Source: Fusobacterium mortiferum (GTDB taxonomy: Bacteria; Fusobacteriota; Fusobacteriia; Fusobacteriales; Fusobacteriaceae). Taken from it: a stretch of DNA of 40,400 bases. The stretch's first letter is position 1. The number at the start of each line of letters is the position of its first letter. The notes under the pieces are model-generated. The model saw only the letters and a list, made by a program, of their open reading frames with translations. It did not search any database and was not told the DNA's origin. This document shows positions 24,856-32,022 of this stretch, in pieces. The stretch covers positions 1-40,400 of the forward strand of contig NZ_JACSNP010000016.1 of the NCBI RefSeq assembly GCF_016900045.1. Direction: 5' to 3'. The position numbers and the translations under genes were made by a program.

Positions 24856-25879
24856 ATTCCCGAATATAGGATTTAATAGAAGTTTAGGAATAGATTTAGG
24901 AACTGCAAATACACTTGTATATAGTAAAAAACATAGAAGAATTGTTTTGAATGAACCATCAGTTGTAGCAGTTGAAAGAGAGAGTAGAAAGATATTAGCT
25001 GTAGGAAATGAAGCTAAAGAGATGTTAGGTAAGACACCAGATACAATAGTAGCTGTAAAACCACTTAGTGAAGGGGTTATAGCTGATTATGATGTTACAG
25101 AAGCTATGATAAAATATTTTATTAAAAAGGTTTTTGGTTCATATAGTTTTTTCATGCCAGAGATAATGATATGTGTTCCTATAGATGTAACAGGAGTAGA
25201 GAAAAGAGCAGTACTTGAAGCTGCTATATCTGCAGGAGCAAAGAGAGCATATTTGATAGAAGAGGCAAGAGCTGCAGCTCTTGGTTCTGGAATGGATATA
25301 TCAGTTCCTGAAGGAAATATGATAATAGATATTGGTGGTGGATCTACAGACGTAGCTGTAATTTCACTTGGAGGAACTGTTGTAAGTAAAACTATTAGAA
25401 CGGCTGGAAATAACTTTGATGCAGATATTATCAAGTATGTAAAGAAAACTCATAATCTATTGATAGGAGATAAAACAGCTGAAGAGATAAAGATAAAGAT
25501 TGGAACTGCTCTACCTTTAGAAGAGGAAGAGGTTATGACAATAAAAGGTAGAGATTTGATAATGGGACTTCCAAAGACTGTAGAGATAACTTCAGAAGAG
25601 GTAAGAGAGGCTATACATGACTCTTTAATGGAGATAGTAGAGTGTGTAAAATATGTACTAGAGCAAACTCCACCAGAACTTGCTTCAGATATAATTGATA
25701 AAGGTATGATAATGGCAGGTGGAGGTTCATTAATTAGAAACTTCCCAGAGTTAATAGCAAAACATACAAATCTAACAGTTAAATTAGCAGAAAATCCATT
25801 AGAAAGTGTTGTTAGAGGAGCTGGTTTAGCCTTAGATCAATTAAATGTCTTAAGACAGATAGAGAAGGCAGAAAGATAA
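24845..25879 (+). CDS. mreB: Rod shape-determining protein MreB
   Basis: MreB is the actin-like ATPase that guides lateral cell-wall synthesis. The 344-residue protein shows GIDLGTANTLVY near the N-terminus, IDIGGGSTDVAVISLGG in the middle, and MAGGGSLIRNFPELI near the C-terminus. I chose ATG 24845, with ggaggag at 24831-24837; the in-frame GTG at 24827 lacks its own site. Neither mreC nor mreD follows; the next gene overlaps by one base and is a DNA polymerase subunit. Confidence 0.96.
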   Translation: MKFKFPNIGFNRSLGIDLGTANTLVYSKKHRRIVLNEPSVVAVERESRKILAVGNEAKEMLGKTPDTIVAVKPLSEGVIADYDVTEAMIKYFIKKVFGSYSFFMPEIMICVPIDVTGVEKRAVLEAAISAGAKRAYLIEEARAAALGSGMDISVPEGNMIIDIGGGSTDVAVISLGGTVVSKTIRTAGNNFDADIIKYVKKTHNLLIGDKTAEEIKIKIGTALPLEEEEVMTIKGRDLIMGLPKTVEITSEEVREAIHDSLMEIVECVKYVLEQTPPELASDIIDKGMIMAGGGSLIRNFPELIAKHTNLTVKLAENPLESVVRGAGLALDQLNVLRQIEKAER

Positions 25880-26790
25880 TGATAAGGGATATAATTTCCA
25901 ATGAAGAGGTAAAAGAATTTTTTAAAAATGAGTTAAAATTGGATAAAAACTCGGGAACTTATCTCTTCTATGGAAGTGATATGAACTTACTTATGGAGTT
26001 TGCTCTGTATTTTGCTAAGGGATTGTGTTGTGAGGTATTAGAGGGGGATTTTTGTGGAGAGTGTAGTACTTGTAAAAGGATAGACAAACTACTTTATAGT
26101 GATTTAGAGATACTAGATAATCCAGATGGAATAAAGGTTGATGAAGTAAGGGAACTGACTTACAAATCCTCTTCAAGCTCTTATGAGGGAAATAGAAAAA
26201 TATTTATAATAAAAGATATAAGCAAGATGAAGAAAGAAGCAAGTAATGCTTTACTAAAGCTTATAGAGGAACCTAATCAAGGGAGTTTCTTTATTCTTTT
26301 AAATAATAATTTAAATATTTTACCAACAATAAAATCTAGAAGTATACTGGTAAAAATCAAAAGAAGAACAGCACAAGAATTAGATGTAGATGATTATACA
26401 TACTCATTTTTTAGAGGGAATAGTGAGGATATAGAGAGGTATAAACTACTCGATATTGATTTGGAGAGTGGCTATTCGTATCAGGAGATAGCAAGAGCTA
26501 TAAAAGGATATGAAGAGAGTAAAGAGTTAGAATATAAAATAGATATGTACAAAGCTATTAGAGATTTTGTAAATAATAGAAGTTATTTAAAAACCTATGA
26601 AAAAATATTTTTTGCTGAGGAGATAGTAAGAGCTTCTAGTGATAGAAATATTTATAGAGATATTGTAAGCTATTTGATTGAAGTTATGGGAGATTTAAAT
26701 GGACTGCAGGAGAGACTTACAATGAAGGGGATGCTAAGATTTCCTATAAATATGAGAGTATTTTTCATCAATCTATTTTTAGAATTATAG
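25879..26790 (+). CDS. holB: DNA polymerase III subunit delta' (HolB-like)
   Basis: This is the clamp-loader delta' subunit, 303 residues. It shows the AAA+ fold with the zinc-type cysteines CGECSTC near 55-61, KVDEVRELTYKSSSSSYEGNRKIFII, and SNALLKLIEEPNQGSFFIL, which match DnaX/HolB proteins. The Walker A loop is degenerate, as is usual for delta'. The usual SRC motif reads SRS here (TIKSRSILVKI). The start ATG (25879) overlaps the mreB stop. It is the last gene of the mutS2 operon, and a large terminator follows. Confidence 0.87.
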   Translation: MIRDIISNEEVKEFFKNELKLDKNSGTYLFYGSDMNLLMEFALYFAKGLCCEVLEGDFCGECSTCKRIDKLLYSDLEILDNPDGIKVDEVRELTYKSSSSSYEGNRKIFIIKDISKMKKEASNALLKLIEEPNQGSFFILLNNNLNILPTIKSRSILVKIKRRTAQELDVDDYTYSFFRGNSEDIERYKLLDIDLESGYSYQEIARAIKGYEESKELEYKIDMYKAIRDFVNNRSYLKTYEKIFFAEEIVRASSDRNIYRDIVSYLIEVMGDLNGLQERLTMKGMLRFPINMRVFFINLFLEL

Positions 26791-26828
26791 ATTCAACTAG
26801 AAAAATTATATAAATATTATAAAAAAAG

Positions 26829-26897
26829 AAGAGAGCTTTACTTATGATTATTACTTAGAGTTTAAATAATAGTTATCTAAGAGGAGCTCTCTTTTTT
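26829..26897 (+). terminator. Long-stem terminator after holB
   Basis: Aagagagct (26829-26837) pairs with agctctctt (26885-26893), with an AT-rich inner arm that can also fold, followed by TTTTTT. The next 100 bases (26898-26995) are almost pure A and T. They show no gene or hairpin I can support, and may act as an upstream element for the tRNA promoter. Confidence 0.8.
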
Positions 26898-26995
26898 AAT
26901 TAAATAAAAAAATAATAAAAATTTAGAAAAATAAAGATAATCAACTTATTTTATTATATTTTAAAATAATTATATATAATTCTAAATATTTTAAA

Positions 26996-27024
26996 TTGAT
27001 TTATTAAAGAAAATAAGGTATTAT
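26996..27024 (+). promoter_or_regulatory. Promoter of the tRNA Val-Asp-Phe-Cys cluster
   Basis: TTGATT (26996-27001) and TATTAT (27019-27024) are separated by 17 bases, about 28 bases before the first tRNA and preceded by a very AT-rich stretch. Confidence 0.65.
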
Positions 27025-27051
27025 ATCTAAGCACGGTAAAGAAATAAACAT

Positions 27052-27127
27052 GGTCTCATAGCTCAGTTGGGAGAGCACCTGCCTTACAAGCAGGGGGTCA
27101 CAGGTTCAAGTCCTGTTGAGACCACCA
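27052..27127 (+). tRNA. tRNA-Val (anticodon TAC)
   Basis: The acceptor stem ggtctca pairs with tgagacc, followed by A and an encoded CCA. The anticodon stem cctgc/gcagg encloses loop cttacaa, giving TAC for valine. The cloverleaf is complete. Confidence 0.96.
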
Positions 27128-27132
27128 TGAAT

Positions 27133-27209
27133 GGGGGTGTAGCTCAGTTGGTTAGAGCGCATGCCTGTCACGCATGAGGTCGCGAGTTCGACCCTCGTCA
27201 CTCCCGCCA
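27133..27209 (+). tRNA. tRNA-Asp (anticodon GTC)
   Basis: The acceptor gggggtg pairs with cactccc, allowing one G-U, then G and an encoded CCA. The anticodon stem catgc/gcatg encloses loop ctgtcac, giving GTC for aspartate. Confidence 0.96.
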
Positions 27210-27217
27210 TTATTCTT

Positions 27218-27293
27218 GCCCAGATAGCTCAGTCGGTAGAGCAGGGGACTGAAAATCCCCGTGTCGGTGGTTCGATTCCGCCTTTGGGCACCA
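27218..27293 (+). tRNA. tRNA-Phe (anticodon GAA)
   Basis: The acceptor starts gcccaga and ends tttgggc, then A and an encoded CCA. The anticodon stem gggga/tcccc encloses loop ctgaaaa, giving GAA for phenylalanine. Confidence 0.96.
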
Positions 27294-27312
27294 CTGACTA
27301 ACAATTAAATAT

Positions 27313-27387
27313 GGCGACGTCGCCAAGCGGTAAGGCAGAGGTCTGCAAAATCTCCATTCACCAGTTCAAATCTGGTCGTCGCCTCCA
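27313..27387 (+). tRNA. tRNA-Cys (anticodon GCA)
   Basis: The acceptor ggcgacg pairs with cgtcgcc, followed by T and an encoded CCA. The anticodon stem gaggt/atctc encloses loop ctgcaaa, giving GCA for cysteine. It is the last gene of this tRNA cluster. Confidence 0.96.
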
Positions 27388-27396
27388 TATGTAACT

Positions 27397-27421
27397 AACA
27401 ACTCGAAAGAGTTGTTTTTTT
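27397..27421 (+). terminator. Terminator after the tRNA cluster
   Basis: Aacaactc (27397-27404) and gagttgtt (27409-27416) form a perfect stem with a GAAA tetraloop, followed by a T run. Confidence 0.93.
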
Positions 27422-27452
27422 CATATATAAGGAAATTAAAAATAAAAATATA

Positions 27453-27481
27453 TTGAAATAAAAGTAGATATATGATATATT
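27453..27481 (+). promoter_or_regulatory. Promoter of the thiamine operon
   Basis: TTGAAA (27453-27458) and TATATT (27476-27481) are 17 bases apart. The predicted start near 27488 is about 20 bases before the TPP riboswitch. Confidence 0.7.
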
Positions 27482-27504
27482 TCAAAATGAATAGAATAAA
27501 TAAA

Positions 27505-27585
27505 AAGCTACTAGGGGTGCTATATTTGGCTGAGAAATACCCTTGGAACCTGTTCTAGATAATACTAGCGTAGGGAAGTGGCAAG
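27505..27585 (+). ncRNA. TPP riboswitch (THI element)
   Basis: The conserved THI-box core is present in order: ctaggggtgc (27511-27520), ggctgagaaatacccttgg across 27528-27546, aacctg, then the tctagataatactagcgtagggaa segment (27554-27577). The core matches the thiamine pyrophosphate aptamer. It precedes thiD, thiE and thiM, which fits a TPP-repressed salvage operon. The downstream hairpin at 27602 makes transcription termination the likely mechanism. Confidence 0.96.
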
Positions 27586-27601
27586 TGTTTTAGTATATAT
27601 G

Positions 27602-27637
27602 CCATTTCTTTATTATAAAGAGGTGGTTTTTTATTTT
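27602..27637 (+). terminator. Riboswitch-controlled terminator before thiD
   Basis: Ccatttcttta (27602-27612) can pair with taaagaggtgg (27616-27626) over 11 pairs including two G-U, followed by TTTTTTATTTT. Its 5' flank tgcca can alternatively pair with tggca at the 3' end of the aptamer (agtggcaag), giving a possible antiterminator. Confidence 0.8.
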
Positions 27638-27682
27638 CATTCTATAAACTATATATTAAATTGTTTTAGGAGGAGAATAAAG

Positions 27683-28489
27683 ATGAAAAAAGTTTTAACA
27701 ATTGCTGGGTCAGATAGTTGTGGAGGAGCTGGAATACAAGCAGATTTAAAAACAATGAGTGCTTTAGGTGTATATGGTATGAGTGTTATTACAGCGGTGA
27801 CAGCTCAAAATACTTTAGGAGTTTTTGGAGTTGAAGATATATCAAAGGAGATAGTTCAAAAGCAGATTGAAGTTATTTTCGAGGATATAGATGTAGATGC
27901 TGTAAAGATAGGAATGCTATCAAGTAGTGAATTAATAACTGTTATTCAAGAAACATTGGCTAAGTATTCAGCAAAAAATATTGTAATAGATCCTGTGATG
28001 ATCTCTAAAAGTAAATATAAATTATTAAAAGATGAAGCTATTGAGAGTTTAAAAAAATTTTTAAAAATAGGAACTCTTGTAACACCTAATATACCTGAGG
28101 CTGAGGTTTTAAGTGGAATGGAGATAAAGAGTGAAGAGGATATGATAAGAGCTGCTAAAAAAATTAAAGAGCTAGGTGTAAAAAATGTTTTAGTAAAAGG
28201 TGGACATAGAGAGGATAATTGTACAGATATTTTATTTTTAGAGAATGGCGAAATAGTTAAATTCTATGGTGAAAGAATAGAGAGTAAGAATACCCATGGG
28301 ACAGGATGTACTCTTTCATCAGCTATAGCCTCTTTATTAGGAAAGGGGTATTCTGTAGAAAAGGCTGTTGAAATTGCAAAAAAATACATTACTCTTGCAA
28401 TAAAAAACTCTTTTGAAATTGGAGAAGGTGTTGGACCTGTAGGGCATTTTATTGACCTATATAAAAAAGCTGGTGTTGATTATGAATAA
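27683..28489 (+). CDS. thiD: Hydroxymethylpyrimidine/phosphomethylpyrimidine kinase
   Basis: ThiD phosphorylates HMP to HMP-PP for thiamine synthesis or salvage. The 268-residue ribokinase-fold protein shows TIAGSDSCGGAGIQADLKT at the N-terminus, VKIGMLSS, VIDPVMISKS and the anion-hole motif THGTGCTLSSAIAS. I chose ATG 27683, with aggagga upstream. The longer in-frame start at 27578 would lie inside the riboswitch. Its stop overlaps the thiE start. No thiC is present, so the pyrimidine is probably imported. Confidence 0.95.
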   Translation: MKKVLTIAGSDSCGGAGIQADLKTMSALGVYGMSVITAVTAQNTLGVFGVEDISKEIVQKQIEVIFEDIDVDAVKIGMLSSSELITVIQETLAKYSAKNIVIDPVMISKSKYKLLKDEAIESLKKFLKIGTLVTPNIPEAEVLSGMEIKSEEDMIRAAKKIKELGVKNVLVKGGHREDNCTDILFLENGEIVKFYGERIESKNTHGTGCTLSSAIASLLGKGYSVEKAVEIAKKYITLAIKNSFEIGEGVGPVGHFIDLYKKAGVDYE

Positions 28490-29120
28490 AAAAAATGTAG
28501 ATTACTCTCTTTATCTAGTTACAGATAGAGGAATTTTGAAAGGAAGAGATATTTTAGAAGCAATAGAGGAGAGTATATTAGGAGGAGTCACTATTATACA
28601 GTTAAGAGAGAAGACAGCTTCAAAGGAGGAATTTCTAAAACTTGCTAAAGAGGTAAAAGGCATAACTGATAAATACAGTATTCCATTAATTATTAATGAC
28701 AATGTAGAGATGGCTAAAGCTATAGATGCAGATGGTGTCCATCTTGGACAAAGTGATGAAAAGCTTACAAGGGCGAGAGAGATTTTAGGAGATAGAAAAA
28801 TTATAGGAATATCAGTTGGAAATGTAGAGGAAGCTAAGTTAGCAGAGAAAAACGGAGCTGATTATTTAGGGATAGGAGCTGTATTTTATACAGATAGTAA
28901 AAAGGATATAAATGAACCTATGGGAATAGCTGGATTAAAGAGAATAGTTAAGAGTGTAAATATTCCTAATGTAGCAATAGGGGGGATACACTTATCTAAT
29001 GTGAAAGAGGTTATGGAAACAGGAACAGATGGTATAGCTGTTATATCAGAAATTTTAGGTAAAGAAAATATCAGGGAAGCAACAGTAAATTTAAAAAAGA
29101 GATTAAAAAAATCTAAATAA
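28482..29120 (+). CDS. thiE: Thiamine-phosphate synthase
   Basis: ThiE joins HMP-PP and thiazole phosphate to make thiamine phosphate. The 212-residue TIM-barrel protein carries YLVTDRG, TIIQLREKTASKEEF, LIINDNVEMAKAIDADGVHLGQ, and IGIGAVFYTDSKKD-like and AIGGIH segments of the family. The ATG at 28482 overlaps the thiD stop (ATGAATAA), so coupling is likely. The longer frame from TTG 28452 lacks a ribosome site. thiM follows after 17 bases. Confidence 0.95.
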   Translation: MNKKNVDYSLYLVTDRGILKGRDILEAIEESILGGVTIIQLREKTASKEEFLKLAKEVKGITDKYSIPLIINDNVEMAKAIDADGVHLGQSDEKLTRAREILGDRKIIGISVGNVEEAKLAEKNGADYLGIGAVFYTDSKKDINEPMGIAGLKRIVKSVNIPNVAIGGIHLSNVKEVMETGTDGIAVISEILGKENIREATVNLKKRLKKSK

Positions 29121-29137
29121 TAGGGGGAGGAAACATT

Positions 29138-29944
29138 ATGAGAGCAGAGATTTTAAATATAGTTAGAGAGAAAAATCCAGTTGTATTTCATATTACAAAT
29201 AGCGTTACAATAAATGATTGTGCAAACATCACTTTAGCATTGGGTGGGTCACCTTTAATGTCATATTGTAAAGAGGAATTAAGAGAGATTCTATCCTTTT
29301 CTTCGGCTTTAGTAATAAATATTGGAACAATGGAAAGTAAGATGTGTGAAATGGTTATAGAAGCTGGGAAACTAGCAAATGAATTAAATGTACCAGTTAT
29401 ACTAGATCCAGTTGGAGCTGGAGCTTCGGCTTCAAGGGAAAATTTGGTGAAAAAATTAATTTCAAATGTTAAATTTGCTGTTATAAAGGGAAATTTAGCA
29501 GAGATAAAAACAATAGCAGGAATAAAAAATGAAAATAATAAAGGTGTTGATTCAGTAGAAGAGTTTGAAAATAGTTCATCTTTAGCAAAGGAATTAGCAA
29601 TAGAGTTAGAGAGTGTCATAGCTATTACTGGCAAGGAAGATATTGTAAGTGATGGAAAGAGAGTTTGTAAAATAAAAAATGGAACTCCTCTTCTTAGAAA
29701 GGTTACTGGAACTGGATGTATGACTGCCTCTTTGATAGGAACAATTTGTGGAGCCTACAGAGAAGATATTTATGAAGGAGCTATTCTTGGAGTTGTTCTC
29801 ATGGGAATTGCTGGAGAGATAGCGGAAAAAAGTTTAACTTCTGAAGAGGGAAGTGGAACTTTTAGAATGAGAATTATTGATAATATTTTTAATATGACTG
29901 AAGAAAAGATAAGAGAAAATATAAAAATAAATTTTGAAAATTAA
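29138..29944 (+). CDS. thiM: Hydroxyethylthiazole kinase
   Basis: ThiM phosphorylates the thiazole alcohol THZ, feeding ThiE. The 268-residue protein shows VFHITNSVTINDCANITLA, GGSPLMSYCKEEL, ILDPVGAGAS, VIKGNLAEIKTI and the nucleotide-binding VTGTGCMTASLIG. The ATG at 29138 follows gggggagga. With thiD and thiE it forms a pure salvage set; the thiazole-making thiG, thiH and thiF are absent. About 100 bases separate it from the next gene, with no clear terminator. Confidence 0.95.
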   Translation: MRAEILNIVREKNPVVFHITNSVTINDCANITLALGGSPLMSYCKEELREILSFSSALVINIGTMESKMCEMVIEAGKLANELNVPVILDPVGAGASASRENLVKKLISNVKFAVIKGNLAEIKTIAGIKNENNKGVDSVEEFENSSSLAKELAIELESVIAITGKEDIVSDGKRVCKIKNGTPLLRKVTGTGCMTASLIGTICGAYREDIYEGAILGVVLMGIAGEIAEKSLTSEEGSGTFRMRIIDNIFNMTEEKIRENIKINFEN

Positions 29945-30002
29945 TTATAGAGTAAAAAATTAATAATATTTTTTAAATAAAAGGAATATGAGAGAGTGAA
30001 GA

Positions 30003-30029
30003 GTAAAATATAGGAAAGAAATATTTTAC
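30003..30029 (+). repeat. 27-base dyad upstream of the flavoprotein gene
   Basis: Gtaaaatat (30003-30011) is an exact reverse complement of atattttac (30021-30029), with a 9-base spacer. It lies 18 bases before the gene start and contains a -10-like TAAAAT, so it could be an operator or a leader hairpin. No T tract follows. Confidence 0.5.
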
Positions 30030-30046
30030 ATATGGAGGAGTAGGTA

Positions 30047-30598
30047 ATGAAAGTGTTATTATTAAATGGAAGTCCAAGAAAAGGAAATACATTTTCAGCT
30101 TTAAAAATTATTGAAAAAGGAATTGAAGAGAATTTAAAAGCTGATATAGAATTTATTGATATAATTAAATATAAGGTTAATGGTTGTTTAGCTTGTGATT
30201 GCTGTCTTTTAAATAATGAAAAATGTATAAATCATAATGATGATGGACAATTTTTGATAGATAAACTTGATGAAGCAGATGTAGTAATTTTTGGAACACC
30301 AGTTTATTGGTGGGGAGTATCAGCACAATTAAAAGCTGTTATAGATAGAATGTATATGAAGAGATTTAGAGAAAAAAGAAGATATAAACAAATTGGAATT
30401 CTAGCTGTTGGAGCTGCTACATTGGATGATGAGGAGTATGATTTAATAAGTAGACAATTTAGATGTATCTGTGATTATTTGGAGTGGGATTTGGTTATAG
30501 ATAAAAGTATCTCTGCTTATGAAAAAACAGATTTATTAAAAGATGAAGAGGCTGTAAAAGAATTAAAAAAAGTTTGGAAAAATATAAAATTAAAATAG
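30047..30598 (+). CDS. NADPH-dependent FMN reductase/flavodoxin-like iron-sulfur flavoprotein
   Basis: A flavodoxin-fold protein of 183 residues. The FMN phosphate loop is NGSPRKGNT (7-15), and GTPVYWWGVSAQLKAVIDR is the second flavin loop. The cysteine group GCLACDCC with a later Cys in KCINHNDDGQF resembles iron-sulfur flavoproteins and multimeric flavodoxin WrbA-like proteins. The likely role is NAD(P)H-dependent electron transfer or reduction of quinones or similar compounds. The partner is not known. ATG 30047 has ggaggag upstream. It is followed after 11 bases by the DUF1622 gene. Confidence 0.85.
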   Translation: MKVLLLNGSPRKGNTFSALKIIEKGIEENLKADIEFIDIIKYKVNGCLACDCCLLNNEKCINHNDDGQFLIDKLDEADVVIFGTPVYWWGVSAQLKAVIDRMYMKRFREKRRYKQIGILAVGAATLDDEEYDLISRQFRCICDYLEWDLVIDKSISAYEKTDLLKDEEAVKELKKVWKNIKLK

Positions 30599-30609
30599 AG
30601 GAGTTAATG

Positions 30610-30933
30610 ATGGAATTATATCAACATAGTATGATTTTGTTTAAGGAATTTTTACATATTCTTTCCTTCTTTTTTACTATTTTATCTATAGGGATCATCT
30701 GTTTTGGATTTCTTAAAAGTGTTTTTTTACTTTTACAAAATAGAACTAGCTTAGGAATAGATAAGATAATGAAAGGTGGAATGGACAAGTACATTCTTGT
30801 AGCTTTACAATTTTTAATAGTTGCAGATATTATAGATACAATTATATTAAGAGATTTACAAAATATAATACTAGTTCTATTGATAGTTATTATAAGGACA
30901 GTTATGAGTTGGGAATTGGAAAGGCAAAAATAG
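30610..30933 (+). CDS. DUF1622 family membrane protein
   Basis: A small membrane protein of 107 residues with about three hydrophobic spans. The pattern ALQFLIVADIIDTIIL and IVIIRTVMSWELE matches the DUF1622 family, whose function is unknown. I chose ATG 30610, 6 bases after gaggag; ATG 30607 is too close, and the in-frame TTG at 30574 lies inside the previous gene. It is co-directional with the flavoprotein and ends at a clear terminator. Confidence 0.82.
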   Translation: MELYQHSMILFKEFLHILSFFFTILSIGIICFGFLKSVFLLLQNRTSLGIDKIMKGGMDKYILVALQFLIVADIIDTIILRDLQNIILVLLIVIIRTVMSWELERQK

Positions 30934-30939
30934 TAAAAT

Positions 30940-30975
30940 AAAAAGCTGTTACATTTTTAATGTGGCAGCTTTTTG
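30940..30975 (+). terminator. Terminator after the DUF1622 gene
   Basis: Aaaaagctg (30940-30948) pairs with cagcttttt (30966-30974), with an inner acat/atgt stem. The A and T flanks would let it work in either direction, but only plus-strand genes lie beside it. Confidence 0.9.
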
Positions 30976-30997
30976 TGTAAAAATGATACAATAAGTA

Positions 30998-31026
30998 TTG
31001 ACAAAAAACTTTTTATGGAGTAATAT
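30998..31026 (+). promoter_or_regulatory. Promoter of the ribose operon
   Basis: Consensus TTGACA (30998-31003) and TAATAT (31021-31026) are 17 bases apart. The predicted start near 31033 falls inside the operator at 31032-31045. Confidence 0.88.
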
Positions 31027-31031
31027 CTCAT

Positions 31032-31045
31032 TGTAAACGGTTACA
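31032..31045 (+). promoter_or_regulatory. LacI-family operator at the rbs transcription start
   Basis: Tgtaaacggttaca is a near-perfect palindrome with a central CG, the form bound by LacI/GalR proteins and CcpA-like regulators. It sits on the predicted start site, immediately before rbsR. Autorepression relieved by ribose or a ribose phosphate is the simple reading. Confidence 0.75.
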
Positions 31046-31060
31046 GAAAATGGTGATAAA

Positions 31061-32017
31061 ATGAAAATGAAAGATATAGCTAAAGAGTTAGGTGTATCAA
31101 TAGCCACTGTTTCACGTGTGGTGAATGGAAATAAAAATGTAAGTGAAGAAACTAAAAAGAAAGTGGAAGATTTTATAGAGAAAAAAAGATATATTCCAAA
31201 TATGATAGCTCAAAATTTATCTAAAATGGAAAATAGAACGATTGCAGTATTGGTACCAAATATAAGTAATCCCTTCTTTGCCACACTTATAAATTATATT
31301 TGTGAAAATTTTAATAAGGGTGGTTATCAAATTGCTCTATATAATACTGTTGAAAATTTAACACAAGAAAAAGAAGCTATAAAAAATATTTTAGGTCATA
31401 GAATAGAAGGTGTTATAGCAATATTAATAAATGGAAATTATGAAGAAAATCCTTTGGAGCCACTTTTAAAACAGAAAATACCAGTATATTTATTGGATAG
31501 AGATTTTGAAAATTTTAAACTTTCAGGAGTATTTATAGATAATTATATTGGTGCTTATAAAGTTACAAAAAAATTATTGGAAAAAGGACATAGAGAAATA
31601 GCATTAATAACTGGAAATTTGGAATTTTTAAATGCAAGAGAGAGAATGAGAGGATATTTACAAGCACATCATGATATGAAGGCTAAAGTTAAAGATGAAA
31701 ACATATACGAAGGAGACTACCTATTTGAAAGTGGTTATATAGCTGGAAAAAAAATATTAAATAGTACAGCAACTGCTATATTTTCTTCAAATAACTTAAT
31801 GCTGTATGGAGTTTTAAAGGCTCTTAAAAATGAGAAAACTTTTTTGGAGTTATCTTGCTTTGAGAAGACTGAATTTATAGAATTATTAGATAAAGAAGTA
31901 ATATCATGTTCAATTCCGTTAAAAAAAATGGGAGAGGAGATTTATAAGCTATTTGTAAATAAAGAAAAAAATAAAAAGATATATATAGAACCTTTATTGG
32001 AAAAAGGAGGAGATTAA
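31061..32017 (+). CDS. rbsR: LacI-family transcriptional regulator of the ribose operon
   Basis: A 318-residue LacI/GalR repressor. The helix-turn-helix and hinge are MKDIAKELGVSIATVSRVVNG and VSEETKKKVEDFI. The effector domain is ribose-binding-protein-like (IAVLVPNISNPFFATLI near the start, ending IPLKKMGEEIYKLF). It is slightly short because the region after GVLKALKNEK lacks several residues compared with most relatives. The start may be ATG 31061 or ATG 31067; ggtga upstream is a weak site. It is the first gene of its own operon, followed 5 bases later by rbsK, so it likely represses itself. Confidence 0.88.
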   Translation: MKMKDIAKELGVSIATVSRVVNGNKNVSEETKKKVEDFIEKKRYIPNMIAQNLSKMENRTIAVLVPNISNPFFATLINYICENFNKGGYQIALYNTVENLTQEKEAIKNILGHRIEGVIAILINGNYEENPLEPLLKQKIPVYLLDRDFENFKLSGVFIDNYIGAYKVTKKLLEKGHREIALITGNLEFLNARERMRGYLQAHHDMKAKVKDENIYEGDYLFESGYIAGKKILNSTATAIFSSNNLMLYGVLKALKNEKTFLELSCFEKTEFIELLDKEVISCSIPLKKMGEEIYKLFVNKEKNKKIYIEPLLEKGGD

Positions 32018-32022
32018 TTATA

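Noticed and set aside
27578-27683. A longer N-terminus for ThiD, starting at 27578.
   Set aside because: It would begin inside the TPP riboswitch and read through its terminator; the ATG at 27683 has a strong ribosome site and the normal ThiD start.
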